Positions 49,351 to 61,315 of a stretch of DNA of 64,000 nucleotides are shown piece after piece. Each line of letters opens with the position of its first letter. Within the stretch, counting starts at the first letter, position 1. Under the pieces are notes generated by a model. That model searched no databases and was not told where the DNA came from. It saw only the letters and a program-made list of their open reading frames with translations. The position numbers and the translations under genes were made by a program. Source of the stretch: Malachius bipustulatus (Eukaryota > Arthropoda > Insecta > Coleoptera > Melyridae); contig CAJUUM010000035.1 of assembly GCA_910589415.1 (NCBI GenBank), positions 62,001 to 126,000 on the forward strand, written 5' to 3'.

Positions 49351-50411
49351 GGCCGCTAGCGTCGCGAACTCCGTTCATTTTTATTACTTTCTTGCAATCC
49401 TGGAATCCACACGCCAACTGCGCTAGCGACACGCACTCGGGATGCGTTAGCTGCCCACCAATGACTGTTAACGGCTCACCAATGGCCGCTAGCGTCGCGA
49501 TCTCCGTTCATTTTTATTACTTTCTTGCAATCCTGGAATCCACACGCCAACTGCGCTAGCGATACGCACTTGGGCTGCGTTAACGGCCCACCAATAACCG
49601 TTAGCGGCCCACCAATGGCCGCTAACGTCGCGATCTCCCTTTATTTTTATTACTTTTATGCAATCCTGGAATCCACACGCCAACTGCGCTAGCGACACGC
49701 ACTTGGGCTGCGTTAGCGGCCCATCAATGACCGTTAGCGGCCCACCAATGGCCGCTAGCGTCGCGATCTCCGTTCATTTTTATTACTTTCTTGCAATCCT
49801 GGAATCCACACGCCAACTGCGCTAGCGACACTCACTTTGCTGCGTTAGCGGCCCACCAATGACCGTTAGCGGCCCACCAATGGCCGCTAGCGTCGCGAAC
49901 TCCGTTCATTTTTATTACTTTCTTGCAATCCTGGAATCCACACGCCAACTGCGCTAGCGACACGCACTCGGGATGCGTTAGCTGCCCACCAATGACTGTT
50001 AACGGCTCACCAATGGCCGCTAGCGTCGCGATCTCTGTTCATTTTTATTACTTTCTTGCAATCCTGGAATCCACACGCCAACTGCGCTAGCGATACGCAC
50101 TTGGGCTGCGTTAGCGGCCCACCAATAACCGTTAGCGGCCCACCAATGGCCGCTAACGTCGCGATCTCCGTTCATTTTTATTACTTTTATGCAATCCTGG
50201 AATCCACACGCCAACTGCGCTAGCCACACGCACTTGGGCTGCGTTAGCGGCCCATCAATGACCGTTAGCGGCCCACCAATGGCCGCTAGCGTCGCGATCT
50301 CCGTTCATTTTTATTACTTTCTTGCAATCCTGGAATCCACACGCCAACTGCGCTAGCGACACTCACTTTGCTGCGTTAGCGGCCCACCAATGACCGTTAG
50401 TGGCCCACCAA
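49350..50411 (+). repeat. 531-bp tandem duplication (four monomers, twice)
   Basis: 49350-49880 matches 49881-50411 at 531 bp. The unit is three 133-bp monomers and one 132-bp monomer. Shared markers are GCGAACTCC, CTCGGGATGCG and the rare TGTTAACGGCTCACC; private changes include GATCTCCCTTTATT near 49635 and CTAGCCACACG near 50221. The related four-monomer set occurs once in other blocks (for example 45900-46430), so this is a local duplication. Confidence 0.88.
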
Positions 50412-51992
50412 TGGCCGCTAGCGTCGCGATCTCCGTTCATTTTTATTACTTTCATGCAATCCTGGAATCCACAAGCCAACTGCGCTAGCGACACTCACTT
50501 TGCTGCGTTAGCGGCCCACCAATGACCGTTAGCGGCCCACCAATGGCCGCAAGCGTTCTTTTTCCGCTAGCGGGCAGCCAAAGTGGGTCATTTTTCATTA
50601 GCGGCCCACCAATGGCGTTCATTTTTCATTAGCGGCCCACCAATGACCGTTAGCGGCCCAATAATGGCCGCTAGCGTCGCGATCTCCATTCATTCTTATT
50701 ACTTTTATGCAATCCTGGAATCCACACGCCAACTACGCTAGCGACACGCACTTGGGCTGCGTTAGCGAACCACCAATGACCGTTAGCGGCCCACTAATGG
50801 CCGCTAACGTCGCGATCTCCGTTCATTTTTATTACTTTTATGCAATCCTCGAATCCGCACGCCAACTGCGCTAGCGACACTCACTTTGCTGCGTTAGCGG
50901 CCCACCAATGACCGTTAGCGGTCCTCCAATGGCCGCTAGCGTTTATTTTTCGTTAGCGGGCAGCCAAAGTGGGTCATTTTTCGTTAGCGGCTCACCAATG
51001 GCGTTCATTTTTCGTTAGCGGCCCACTAATGACCGTTAGCGGCCCACCAATAGCCGCTAGCGTCACGATCTCCGTTCACTCTTATTACTTTTATGCAATC
51101 CTGGAATCCACACGCCAACTACGCTAGCGACACGCACTTGGGCTGCGTTAGCGGCCCACCAATGACAGTTAGCGGCCCACCAATGGCCGCTAGCGTTCAT
51201 TTTTATTACTTTTATGCAATCCTGGAATCCACACGCCAACTGCGCTAGCGACACGCACTTGGGCTGCGTTAGCGAACCACCAATGACCGTTAGCGGCCCA
51301 CCAATGGCCGCAGGCGTTCTTTTTCCGCTAGCGGGCAGCCAAAGTGGGTCATTTTTCATTAGCGGCCCACCAATGGCGTTCATTTTTCATTAGCGGCACA
51401 CCAATGACCGTTAGCGGCCCACCAATGGCCGCTAGCGTCGCGATCTCCATTCATTCTTATTACTTTTATGCAATCCTGGAATCCACACGCCAACTGCGCT
51501 AGCGACACGCACTTGGGCTGCGTGTCCCACCAATGGCCGCTAACGTCGCGATCTCCGTTCATTTTTATTACTTTTATGCAATCCTGGAATCCGCACGCCA
51601 ACTGCGCTAGCGACACTCACTTTGCTGCGTTAGCGGCCCACCAATGACCGTTAGCGGTCCTCCAATGGCCGCAAGCGTTTATTTTTCGTTAGCGGGCAGC
51701 CAAAGTGGGTCATTTTTCGTTAGCGGCCCACCAATGACGTTCATTTTTCGTTAGCGGCCCACCAATGACCGTTAGCGGCCCACCAGTAGCCGCTAGCGTC
51801 ACGATCTCCGTTCACTCTTATTACTTTTATGCAATCCTGGAATCCACACGCCAACTACGCTAGCGACACGCACTTGGGCTGCGTTAGCGGCCCACCAATG
51901 ACAGTTAGCGGCCCACCAATGGCCGCTAGCGTTCATTTTTATTACTTTTATGCAATCCTGGAATCCACACGCCAACTGCGCTAGCGACACGC
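50412..51992 (+). repeat. Family-1/family-2 transition mosaic
   Basis: Contains a CACAAGCC monomer (near 50470), then four L modules at 50572, 50958, 51333 and 51694, separated by 386, 375 and 361 bp. This is one of the densest L clusters in the window. A GTGTCCCACC deletion monomer lies near 51525. Monomers with CGTCACGATCTCCGTTCACTC near 51062 and 51798 are of family-2 type. There are no genes. Confidence 0.82.
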
Positions 51993-53056
51993 ACTTGGGC
52001 TGCGTTAGCGAACCACCAATGACCGTTAGCGGCCCACCAATGGCCGCTAGCGTCGCGATCTTCGTTCATTTTTATTACTTTCTTGCAATCCTGGAATCCA
52101 CACGCCAACTGCGCTAGCGACACGCACTTCGGCTGCGTTAGCGGCCCACCAATGACCGTTAGCGGTCCACAAATGGCCGCTAGCGTCGCGATCTCCGTTC
52201 ATTTTTATTACTTTCTTGCAATCCTGGAATCCACACGCCAACTGCGCTAGCGACACGCACTTGGGCTGCGTTAGCGGCCCATCAATGACCGTTAGCGGCC
52301 CACCAATGGCCGCTAGCGTCGCGATCTCCGTTCATTTTTATTACTTTGATGCAATCCTGGAATCCACACGCCAACTGCGCTAGCGACACGCACTCGGGCT
52401 GCGTTAGCTGCCCACCAATGACTGTTAGCGGCTCACCAATGGCCGCTAGCGTCGCGAACTCCGTTCATTTTTATTACTTTCTTGCAATCCTGGAATCCAC
52501 ACGCCAACTGCGCTAGCGACACGCACTTGGGCTGCGTTAGCGAACCACCAATGACCGTTAGCGGCCCACCAATGGCCGCTAGCGTCGCGATCTTCGTTCA
52601 TTTTTATTACTTTCTTGCAATCCTGGAATCCACACGCCAACTGCGCTAGCGACACGCACTTCGGCTGCGTTAGCGGCCCACCAATGACCGTTAGCGGTCC
52701 ACAAATGGCCGCTAGCGTCGCGATCTCCGTTCATTTTTATTACTTTCTTGCAATCCTGGAATCCACACGCCAACTGCGCTAGCGACACGCACTTGGGCTG
52801 CGTTAGCGGCCCATCAATGACCGTTAGCGGCCCACCAATGGCCGCTAGCGTCGCGATCTCCGTTCATTTTTATTACTTTGATGCAATCCTGGAATCCACA
52901 CGCCAACTGCGCTAGCGACACGCACTCGGGCTGCGTTAGCTGCCCACCAATGACTGTTAGCGGCTCACCAATGGCCGCTAGCGTCGCGAACTCCGTTCAT
53001 TTTTATTACTTTCTTGCAATCCTGGAATCCACACGCCAACTGCGCTAGCGACACGC
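51993..53056 (+). repeat. 532-bp tandem duplication (exactly four monomers, twice)
   Basis: The monomer at 52047 recurs at 52579, and other markers (GCGATCTTCG, GGTCCACAAATGG, TTTGATGCAATCC, CTCGGGCTGCG) are all shifted by 532 bp. The unit is four standard monomers with no L module. It lies inside the longest L-free stretch (51694 to 53938). Confidence 0.9.
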
Positions 53057-55759
53057 ACTCGGGCTGCGTTAGCTGCCCACCAATGACTGTTAGCGGCTCA
53101 CCAATGGCCGCTAGCGTCGCGATCTTCGTTCATTTTTATTACTTTGTTGCAATCCTGGAATCCACACGCCAACTGCGCTAGCGATACGCACTTGGGCTGC
53201 GTTAGCGGCCCACCAATAACCGTTAGCGGCTCACCAATGGCCGCTAACGTCGCGATCTCCGTTCATTTTTATTACTTTTATGCAATCCTGGAATCCACAC
53301 GCCAACTGCGCTAGCGACACGCACTTGGGCTGCGTTAGCGGCCCATCAATGACCGTTAGCGGCCCACCAATGGCCGCTAGCGTCGCGATCTCCGTTCATT
53401 TTTATTACTTTGATGCAATCCTGGAATCTACACGCCAACTGCGCTAGCGACACGCACTCGGACTGCGTTAGCGGCCCATCAATGACCGTTAGCGGCCCAG
53501 CAATGGCCGCTAGCGTCGGGATCTCTGTTCATTTTTATTACTTTCTTGCAATCCTAGAATCCACACGCCAACTGCGCTAGCGACACTGACTTTTCCGCGT
53601 TAGCGGCTCACCAATGGCTGCTAGCGGCCCACAAATGGCCGCTAGCCGCTCACAAATGGCCGCTAGCGTTCATTTTTATTACTTTCTTGCAATCCTGGAA
53701 TCCACGCGCCGACTGCGCTAGCGACACGCACTTGGGCTGCGTTAGCGGCCCACCAATGACCGTTAGCGGCCCACCAATGGCCGCTAGCGTCGCGATCTCC
53801 TTTCATTTTTATTACTTTCATGCAATCCTGGAATCCACACGCCAACTGCGCTAGCGACACTCACTTTGCTGCGTTAGCGGCCCATCAATGACCGTTAGCG
53901 GCCCACCAATGGCCGCAAGCGTTCATTTTCCGCTAGCGGGCAGCCAAAGTGGGTCATTTTTCATTAGCGGCCCACCAATGGCGTTCATTTTTCGTTAGCG
54001 GCCCACCAATGACCGTTAGCGGCCCACCAATGGCCGCTAGCGTCGCGATATTCATTCATTCTTATTACTTTTATGCAATCCTGGAATCCACAAGCCAACT
54101 GCGCTAGCGACACGCACTTGGGCTGCGTTAGCGAACCACCAATGACCGCTAACGTCGCGATCTCCGTCATTTTTATTACTTTTATGCAATCTTGGAATCC
54201 ACACGCCAACTGCGCTAGCGACACGCATTTGGGCTGCGTTAGCGGCCCACCAATGACCGTTAGCGGCCCACCAATGGCCGCTAGCGTCGCGATCTCCGTT
54301 CATTTTTATTACTTTCTTGCAATCCTGGAATCCACACGCCAACTGCGCTAGCGACACTCACTTTGCTGCGCTAGCGGCCCACCAATGACCGTTAGCGGTC
54401 CTCCAATGGCCGCTAGCGTTTATTTTTCGTTAGCGGGCAGCCAAAGTGAGTCATTTTTCGTTAGCGGCCCACCAATGGCGTTCATTTTTCGTTAGCGGCC
54501 CACCAATGACCGTTAGCGGCCCACCAATAGCCGCTAGCGTCACGATCTCCGTTCACTCTTATTACTTTTATGCAATCCTGGAATCCACACGCCAACTACG
54601 CTAGCGACACGCACTTGGGCTGCGTTAGCGGCCCACCAATGACAGTTAGCGGCCCACCAATGGCCGCTAGCGTTCATTTTTATTCCTTTAATGCAATCCT
54701 GGAATCCACACGCCAACTGCGCTAGCGACACGCACTTGGGCTGCGTTAGCGGCCCACCAATGACAGTAAGCGGCCCACCAATGGCCGCTAGCGTTCATTT
54801 TTATTACTTTTATGCAATCCTGGAATCCACACGCCAACTGCGCTAGCGACACGCACTTGGGCTGCGTTAGCGAACCACCAATGACCGTTAGCGGCCCACC
54901 AATGGCCGCTAGCGTCGCGATCTCCGTTCATTTTTATTACTTTCTTGCAATCCTGGAATCCACACGCCAACTGCGCTAGCGACACGCACTTCGGGTGCGT
55001 TAGCGGTCCACCAATGGCCGCTAGCGTCGCGATCTCCGTTCATTTTTATTACCTTTATGCAATCCTGGAATCCACACGCCAACTGCGCTAGCGACACGCA
55101 CTTGGGCTGCGTTAGCGGCCCACCAATGACCGTTAGCGGCCCACCAATGGCCGCTAGCGTCGCGAACTCCGTTCATTTTTATTACTTTCTTGCAATCCTG
55201 GAATCCACACGCCAACTGCGCTAGCGACACGCACTTGGGCTGCGTTAGCGGCCCATCAATGACCGTAGCGGCCCACCAATAGCCGCTAGCGTCGCGATCT
55301 CCGTTCATTTTTATTACTTTCTTGCAATCCTGGAATCCACACGCCAACTGCGCTAGCGACACTCACTTTGCTGCGTTAGCGGTCAACCAATGACCGTTAG
55401 CGGCCCACCAATGGCCGCTAGCGTTCATTTTTCGTTAGCGGGCAGCCAAAGTGGGTCATTTTTTGTTAGCGGCCCACCAATGGCATTCATTTTTCGTTAG
55501 CGGCCCACCAATGACCGTTAGCGGCCCACCAATGGCCGCTAGCGTCGCGATCTCCGTTCATTCTTATTACTTTTATGCAATCCTGTAATCCAAACGCCAA
55601 CTACGCTAGCGACACGCACCTGGGCTGCGTTAGCGGCCCACCAATGACCGTTAGCGACCCACCAATAGCCGCTAGCGTCACGATCTCCGTTCACTCTTAT
55701 TACTTTTATGCAATCCTGGAATCCACACGCCAACTACGCTAGCGACACGCACTTGGGCT
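53057..55759 (+). repeat. Irregular mosaic without a clear long period
   Basis: Monomers here carry many private changes (GACACTGACTTTTCCGCG near 53582, CCACGCGCCGAC near 53702, CGATATTCATTC near 54047, CATCTCCGTCATT-type shortening near 54164, GACCGTAGCGG near 55262). L modules are sparse (53938, 54435, 55440). An ACAAATGG triplet is at 53602. I saw no offset that covers the segment. It is the most divergent part of the window, possibly an older part of the array that has escaped homogenisation. There are no genes. Confidence 0.78.
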
Positions 55760-57133
55760 GCGTTAGCGGCCCACCAATGACCGTTAGCGGCCCACCAATG
55801 GCCGCTAACGTCGCGATCTCCGTTCATTTTTATTACTTTCTTGCAATCCTGGAATCCACACGCCAACTGCGCTAGCGACACGCACTTCGGCTGCGTTAGC
55901 GGCCCACCAATGACCGTTAGCGGTCCACCAATGGCCGCTAGCGTCGCTATCTCCGTTCATTTTTATTACTTTCTTGCAATCCTGGAATCCACACGCCAAC
56001 TGCGCTAGCGACACTCACTTTGGTGCGTTAGCGGCCCACCAATGACCGCTAACGTCGCGATCTCCGTTCATTTTTATTACTTTTATGCAATCCTGGAATC
56101 CACACGCCAACTGCGCTTGCGACACGCACTTGAGCTGCGTTAGCGGCCCATCAATGACCGTTAGCGGCCCACCAATGACCGCTAGCGTCGCGATCTCCGT
56201 TCATTTTTATTACTTTCTTGCAATCCTGGAATCCACACGCCAACTGCGCTAGCGACACGCACTTTGGCTGCGTTAGCGGCCCACCAATACCGTTAGCGTT
56301 CATTTTTCGTAAGCGGGCAGCCAAAGTGGGTCATTTTTCGTTAGCGGCTCACCAATGGCGTTCATTTTTCGTTAGCGGCCCACCAATGACCGTTAGCGAC
56401 CCACCAATGGCCGCTAGCGTCGCGATCTCCGTTCATTCTTATTACTTTTATGCAATCCTGGAATCCACACGCCAACTGCGCTAGCGACACGCACTTCGGC
56501 TGCGTTAGCGGCCCACCAATGACCGTTAGCGGTCCACCAATGGCCGCTAGCGTCGCGATCTCCGTTCATTTTTATTACTTTCTTGCAATCCTGGAATCCA
56601 CACGCCAACTGCGCTAGCGACACTCACTTTGGTGCGTTAGCGGCCCACCAATGACCGCTAACGTCGCGATCTCCGTTCATTTTTATTACTTTTATGCAAT
56701 CCTGGAATCCACACGCCAACTGCGCTTGCGACACGCACTTGAGCTGCGTTAGCGGCCCACCAATGACCGTTAGCGGCCCACCAATGACCGCTAGCGTCGC
56801 GATCTCCGTTCATTTTTATTACTTTCTTGCAATCCTGGAATCCACACGCCAACTGCGCTAGCGACACTCACTTTGCTGCGTTAGCGGCCCACCAATGACC
56901 GTTAGCGGCCCACCAATGGCCGCTAGCGTTCATTTTTCGTTAGCGGGCAGCCAAAGTGGGTCATTTTTTGTTAGCGGCCCACCAATGGCATTCATTTTTC
57001 GTTAGCGGCCCACCAATGACCGTTAGCGGCCCACCAATAGCCGCTAGCGTCACGATTTCCGTTCACTCTTATTACTTTTATGCAATCCTGGAATCCACAC
57101 GCCAACTACGCTAGCGACACGCACTTGGGCTGC

Positions 57134-57254
57134 GTTAGCGGCCCACCAATGACAGTTAGCGGCCCACCAATGGCCGCTAGCGTTCATTTTTATTACTTTT
57201 ATGCAATCCTGGAATCCACACGCCAACTGCGCTAGCGACACGCACTTGGGCTGC
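57134..57254 (+). repeat. Exemplar of the 121-bp monomer variant (type S, lacks a 12-bp piece)
   Basis: The segment GTCGCGATCTCC is missing, so GGCCGCTAGC runs straight into GTTCATTTTTATTAC. The missing piece starts with G and is followed by GTTC, so a simple 12-bp slippage or microhomology deletion explains it. The variant recurs at fixed places inside higher-order units, for example near 700, 1210, 3550, 5495, 33220, 42250 and 47830, and two in a row occur in 54.67-54.85 kb and 57.18-57.36 kb. Confidence 0.88.
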
Positions 57255-57350
57255 GTTAGCGGCCCACCAATGACAGTAAGCGGCCCACCAATGGCCGCTA
57301 GCGTTCATTTTTATTACTTTTATGCAATCCTGGAGTCCACACGCCCACTG

Positions 57351-57382
57351 TCTATTGAAGAACAACTTTGATGCGCGTGCCG
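57351..57382 (+). repeat. 32-bp insertion X, copy 1
   Basis: Between CCCACTG and CGCTAGC of an otherwise normal monomer lie 32 bp of sequence unrelated to the satellite, beginning TCTATTGAAGAACAAC and ending GCGCGTGCCG. The host monomer has further private changes (CTGGAGTCC, GCTAGCAACACG), and the next 21-bp tract is damaged (CCAAGACCGTTCCATCCC). The insertion could be foreign sequence or an ancestral piece deleted from all other monomers; CAACT occurs on both sides, consistent with either. I see no target-site duplication or coding content. Confidence 0.92.
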
Positions 57383-57513
57383 CGCTAGCAACACGCACTT
57401 GGGCTGCGTTAGCGGCCCACCAAGACCGTTCCATCCCACCAATGGCCGCTAGCGTCGCGATCTCCGTTCATTTTTATTACTTTTTTGCAATCCTGGAATC
57501 CTCACGCCAACTG

Positions 57514-57545
57514 TCTATTGAAAAACAACTTTGATGCGCGTGCCG
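57514..57545 (+). repeat. 32-bp insertion X, copy 2
   Basis: Same insertion as at 57351, one base different (GAAAAAC for GAAGAAC), 163 bp downstream and at the same monomer position. The monomer carrying X was first duplicated locally, then the pair was copied by the 3,770-bp event. Confidence 0.92.
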
Positions 57546-58402
57546 CGCTAGCGACACGCACTTGGAATGCGTTAGCGGCCCACCAATGGCCGCTAGCGTC
57601 GCGATCTCCGTTCATTTTTATTACTTTCTTGCAATCCTGGAATCCACACGCCAACTGCGCTAGCGACACGCACTTTGGCTGCGTTAGCGGCCCACCAATA
57701 CCGTTAGCGTTCATTTTTCGTAAGCGGGCAGCCAAAGTGGGTCATTTTTCGTTAGCGGCTCACCAATGGCGTTCATTTTTCGTTAGCGGCCCACCAATGA
57801 CCGTTAGCGACCCACCAATGGCCGCTAGCGTCGCGATCTCCGTTCATTCTTATTACTTTTATGCAATCCTGGAATCCACACGCCAACTGCGCTAGCGACA
57901 CGCACTCGGACTGCGTTAGCGGCCCACCAATGGCCGCTAGCGGCCCACAAATGGCCGCTAGCCGCTCACAAATGGCCGCTAGCGTTCATTTTTATTACTT
58001 TCTTGCAATCCTGGAATCCACACGCCAACTGCGCTAGCGACACGCACTTCGGCTGCGTTAGCGGCCCACCAATGACCGTTAGCGGTCCACCAATGGCCGC
58101 TAGTGTCGCGATCTCCGTTAATTTTTATTACTTTTATGCAATCCTGGAATCCACACGCCAACTGCGCTAGCGACACGCACTTGGGCTGCGTTAGCGAACC
58201 ACCAATGACCGTTAGCGGCCCACCAATGACCGCTAGCGTCGCGATCTCCGTTCATTTTTATTACTTTTATGCAATCCTGGAATCCACACGCCAACTGCGC
58301 TAGCGACACGCACTTGGGCTGCGTTAGCGGCCCACCAATGACCGTTAGCGGCCCACCAATGGCCGCTAGCGTCGCGAACTCCGTTCATTTTTATTACTTT
58401 CT

Positions 58403-58440
58403 TGCAATCCTGGAATCCACACACCAATGGCCGCTAGCGT
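58403..58440 (+). repeat. Deletion-junction monomer
   Basis: GGAATCCACAC runs straight into ACCAATGGCC, removing the CGCTAGCG tail and most of the next 21-bp tract. The short shared CACAC/CACC sequence at the join suggests microhomology-mediated loss. The same junction is at about 62173-62210 in copy 2. Confidence 0.85.
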
Positions 58441-58699
58441 CGCGATCTCCGTTCATTCTTATTACTTTTATGCAATCCTGTAATCCAAACGCCAACTACG
58501 CTAGCGACACGCACCTGGGCTGCGTTAGCGGCCCACCAATGACCGTTAGCGACCCACCAATAGCCGCTAGCGTCACGATCTCCGTTCACTCTTATTACTT
58601 TTATGCAATCCTGGAATCCACACGCCAACTACGCTAGCGACACGCACTTGGGCTGCGTTAGCGGCCCACCAATGACCGTTAGCGGCCCACCAATGGCCG

Positions 58700-59574
58700 C
58701 TAACGTCGCGATCTCCGTTCATTTTTATTACTTTCTTGCAATCCTGGAATCCACACGCCAACTGCGCTAGCGACACGCACTTCGGCTGCGTTAGCAGCCC
58801 ACCAATGACCGTTAGCGGTCCACCAATGGCCGCTAGCGTCGCGATCTCCGTTCATTTTTATTACTTTCTTGCAATCCTGGAATCCACACGCCAACTGCGC
58901 TAGCGACACTCACTTTGGTGCGTTAGCGGCCCACCAATGACCGCTAACGTCGCGATCTCCGTTCATTTTTATTACTTTTATGCAATCCTGGAATCCACAC
59001 GCCAACTGCGCTTGCGACACGCACTTGAGCTGCGTTAGCGGCCCACCAATGACCGTTAGCGGCCCACCAATGACCGCTAGCGTCGCGATCTCCGTTCATT
59101 TTTATTACTTTCTTGCAATCCTGGAATCCACACGCCAACTGCGCTAGCGACACGCACTTTGGCTGCGTTAGCGGCCCACCAATACCGTTAGCGTTCATTT
59201 TTCGTAAGCGGGCAGCCAAAGTGGGTCATTTTTCGTTAGCGGCTCACCAATGGCGTTCATTTTTCGTTAGCGGCCCACCAATGACCGTTAGCGACCCACC
59301 AATGGCCGCTAGCGTCGCGATCTCCGTTCATTCTTATTACTTTTATGCAATCCTGGAATCCACACGCCAACTGCGCTAGCGACACGCACTTCGGCTGCGT
59401 TAGCGGCCCACCAATGACCGTTAGCGGTCCACCAATGGCCGCTTACGTCGCGATCTCCGTTCATTTTTATTACTTTCTTGCAATCCTGGAATCCACACGC
59501 CAACTGCGCTAGCGACACGCACTTCGGCTGCGTTAGCGGCCCACCAATGACCGTTAGCGGTCCACCAATGGCCG
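58700..59574 (+). repeat. 875-bp internal duplication, left copy
   Basis: 58700, 58944 and 59113 recur at 59575, 59819 and 59988 (875 bp). Shared markers are GCAGCCCACC, GGTGCGTTAGC, CTGCGCTTGCG and the GTAAGCGGG form of L (59210 and 60085). The right copy spans the junction between the two 3,770-bp copies, which suggests the larger duplication arose by exchange within this smaller one. Confidence 0.82.
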
Positions 59575-61120
59575 CTAGCGTCGCGATCTCCGTTCATTTT
59601 TATTACTTTCTTGCAATCCTGGAATCCACACGCCAACTGCGCTAGCGACACTCACTTCGGCTGCGTTAGCAGCCCACCAATGACCGTTAGCGGTCCACCA
59701 ATGGCCGCTAGCGTCGCGATCTCCGTTCATTTTTATTACTTTCTTGCAATCCTGGAATCCACACGCCAACTGCGCTAGCGACACTCACTTTGGTGCGTTA
59801 GCGGCCCACCAATGACCGCTAACGTCGCGATCTCCGTTCATTTTTATTACTTTTATGCAATCCTGGAATCCACACGCCAACTGCGCTTGCGACACGCACT
59901 TGAGCTGCGTTAGCGGCCCATCAATGACCGTTAGCGGCCCACCAATGACCGCTAGCGTCGCGATCTCCGTTCATTTTTATTACTTTCTTGCAATCCTGGA
60001 ATCCACACGCCAACTGCGCTAGCGACACGCACTTTGGCTGCGTTAGCGGCCCACCAATACCGTTAGCGTTCATTTTTCGTAAGCGGGCAGCCAAAGTGGG
60101 TCATTTTTCGTTAGCGGCTCACCAATGGCGTTCATTTTTCGTTAGCGGCCCACCAATGACCGTTAGCGACCCACCAATGGCCGCTAGCGTCGCGATCTCC
60201 GTTCATTCTTATTACTTTTATGCAATCCTGGAATCCACACGCCAACTGCGCTAGCGACACGCACTTCGGCTGCGTTAGCGGCCCACCAATGACCGTTAGC
60301 GGTCCACCAATGGCCGCTAGCGTCGCGATCTCCGTTCATTTTTATTACTTTCTTGCAATCCTGGAATCCACACGCCAACTGCGCTAGCGACACTCACTTT
60401 GGTGCGTTAGCGGCCCACCAATGACCGCTAACGTCGCGATCTCCGTTCATTTTTATTACTTTCATGCAATCCTGGAATCCACACGCCAACTGCGCTTGCG
60501 ACACGCACTTGAGCTGCGTTAGCGGCCCACCAATGACCGTAAGCGGCCCACCAATGACCGCTAGCGTCGCGATCTCCGTTCATTTTTATTACTTTCTTGC
60601 AATCCTGGAATCCACACGCCAACTGCGCTAGCGACACTCACTTTGCTGCGTTAGCGGCCCACCAATGACCGTTAGCGGCCCACCAATGGCCGCTAGCGTT
60701 CATTTTTCGTTAGCGGGCAGCCAAAGTGGGTCATTTTTTGTTAGCGGCCCACCAATGGCATTCATTTTTCGTTAGCGGCCCACCAATGACCGTTAGCGGC
60801 CCACCAATAGCCGCTAGCGTCACGATTTCCGTTCACTCTTATTACTTTTATGCAATCCTGGAATCCACACGCCAACTACGCTAGCGACACGCACTTGGGC
60901 TGCGTTAGCGGCCCACCAATGACAGTTAGCGGCCCACCAATGGCCGCTAGCGTTCATTTTTAATACTTTTATGCAATCCTGGAATCCACACGGCAACTGC
61001 GCTAGCGACACGCACTTGGGCTGCGTTAGCGGCCCACCAATGACAGTAAGCGGCCCACCAATGGCCGCTAGCGTTCATTTTTATTACTTTTATGCAATCC
61101 TGGAGTCCACACGCCCACTG

Positions 61121-61152
61121 TCTATTGAAGAACAACTTTGATGCGCGTGCCG
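61121..61152 (+). repeat. 32-bp insertion X, copy 3
   Basis: Inherited copy of the insertion at 57351 (offset 3,770), with the GAAGAAC version and the same flanking private changes. Confidence 0.92.
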
Positions 61153-61283
61153 CGCTAGCAACACGCACTTGGGCTGCGTTAGCGGCCCACCAAGACCGTT
61201 CCATCCCACCAATGGCCGCTAGCGTCGCGATCTCCGTTCATTTTTATTACTTTTTTGCAATCCTGGAATCCTCACGCCAACTG

Positions 61284-61315
61284 TCTATTGAAAAACAACT
61301 TTGATGCGCGTGCCG
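61284..61315 (+). repeat. 32-bp insertion X, copy 4
   Basis: Inherited copy of the insertion at 57514 (offset 3,770), keeping the GAAAAAC version. The difference between the two X copies is thus preserved through the larger duplication. Confidence 0.92.

Larger units (their letters stand above)
55760..59529 (+). repeat. 3,770-bp super-repeat, copy 1
   Basis: Markers recur 3,770 bp downstream: L modules 56315, 56945, 57726 and 59210 reappear at 60085, 60715, 61496 and 62980, and the 32-bp insertions at 57351 and 57514 reappear at 61121 and 61284. One visible difference is CCGTTAATTTTT at 58117 against CCGTTCATTTTT at 61887. The copy contains the shortened monomer CCACACACCAATGG near 58417. 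Family-2 type dominates, with family-1 GAACCACC monomers near 58196. Confidence 0.92.

Noticed and set aside
57351..57382. Transposon footprint or tRNA/snRNA fragment at insertion X
   Set aside because: The insert is only 32 bp, has no clear target-site duplication and no recognisable promoter box or structural RNA feature, so I list it only as an unexplained insertion.
57485..57895. 136-residue plus-strand open frame across insertion X (copy at 61255-61665)
   Set aside because: It is the standard plus-strand satellite frame (MQSWNPHANC...) lengthened by X and an L module. It overlaps an antisense frame of the same kind and shows no domain or coding signal.
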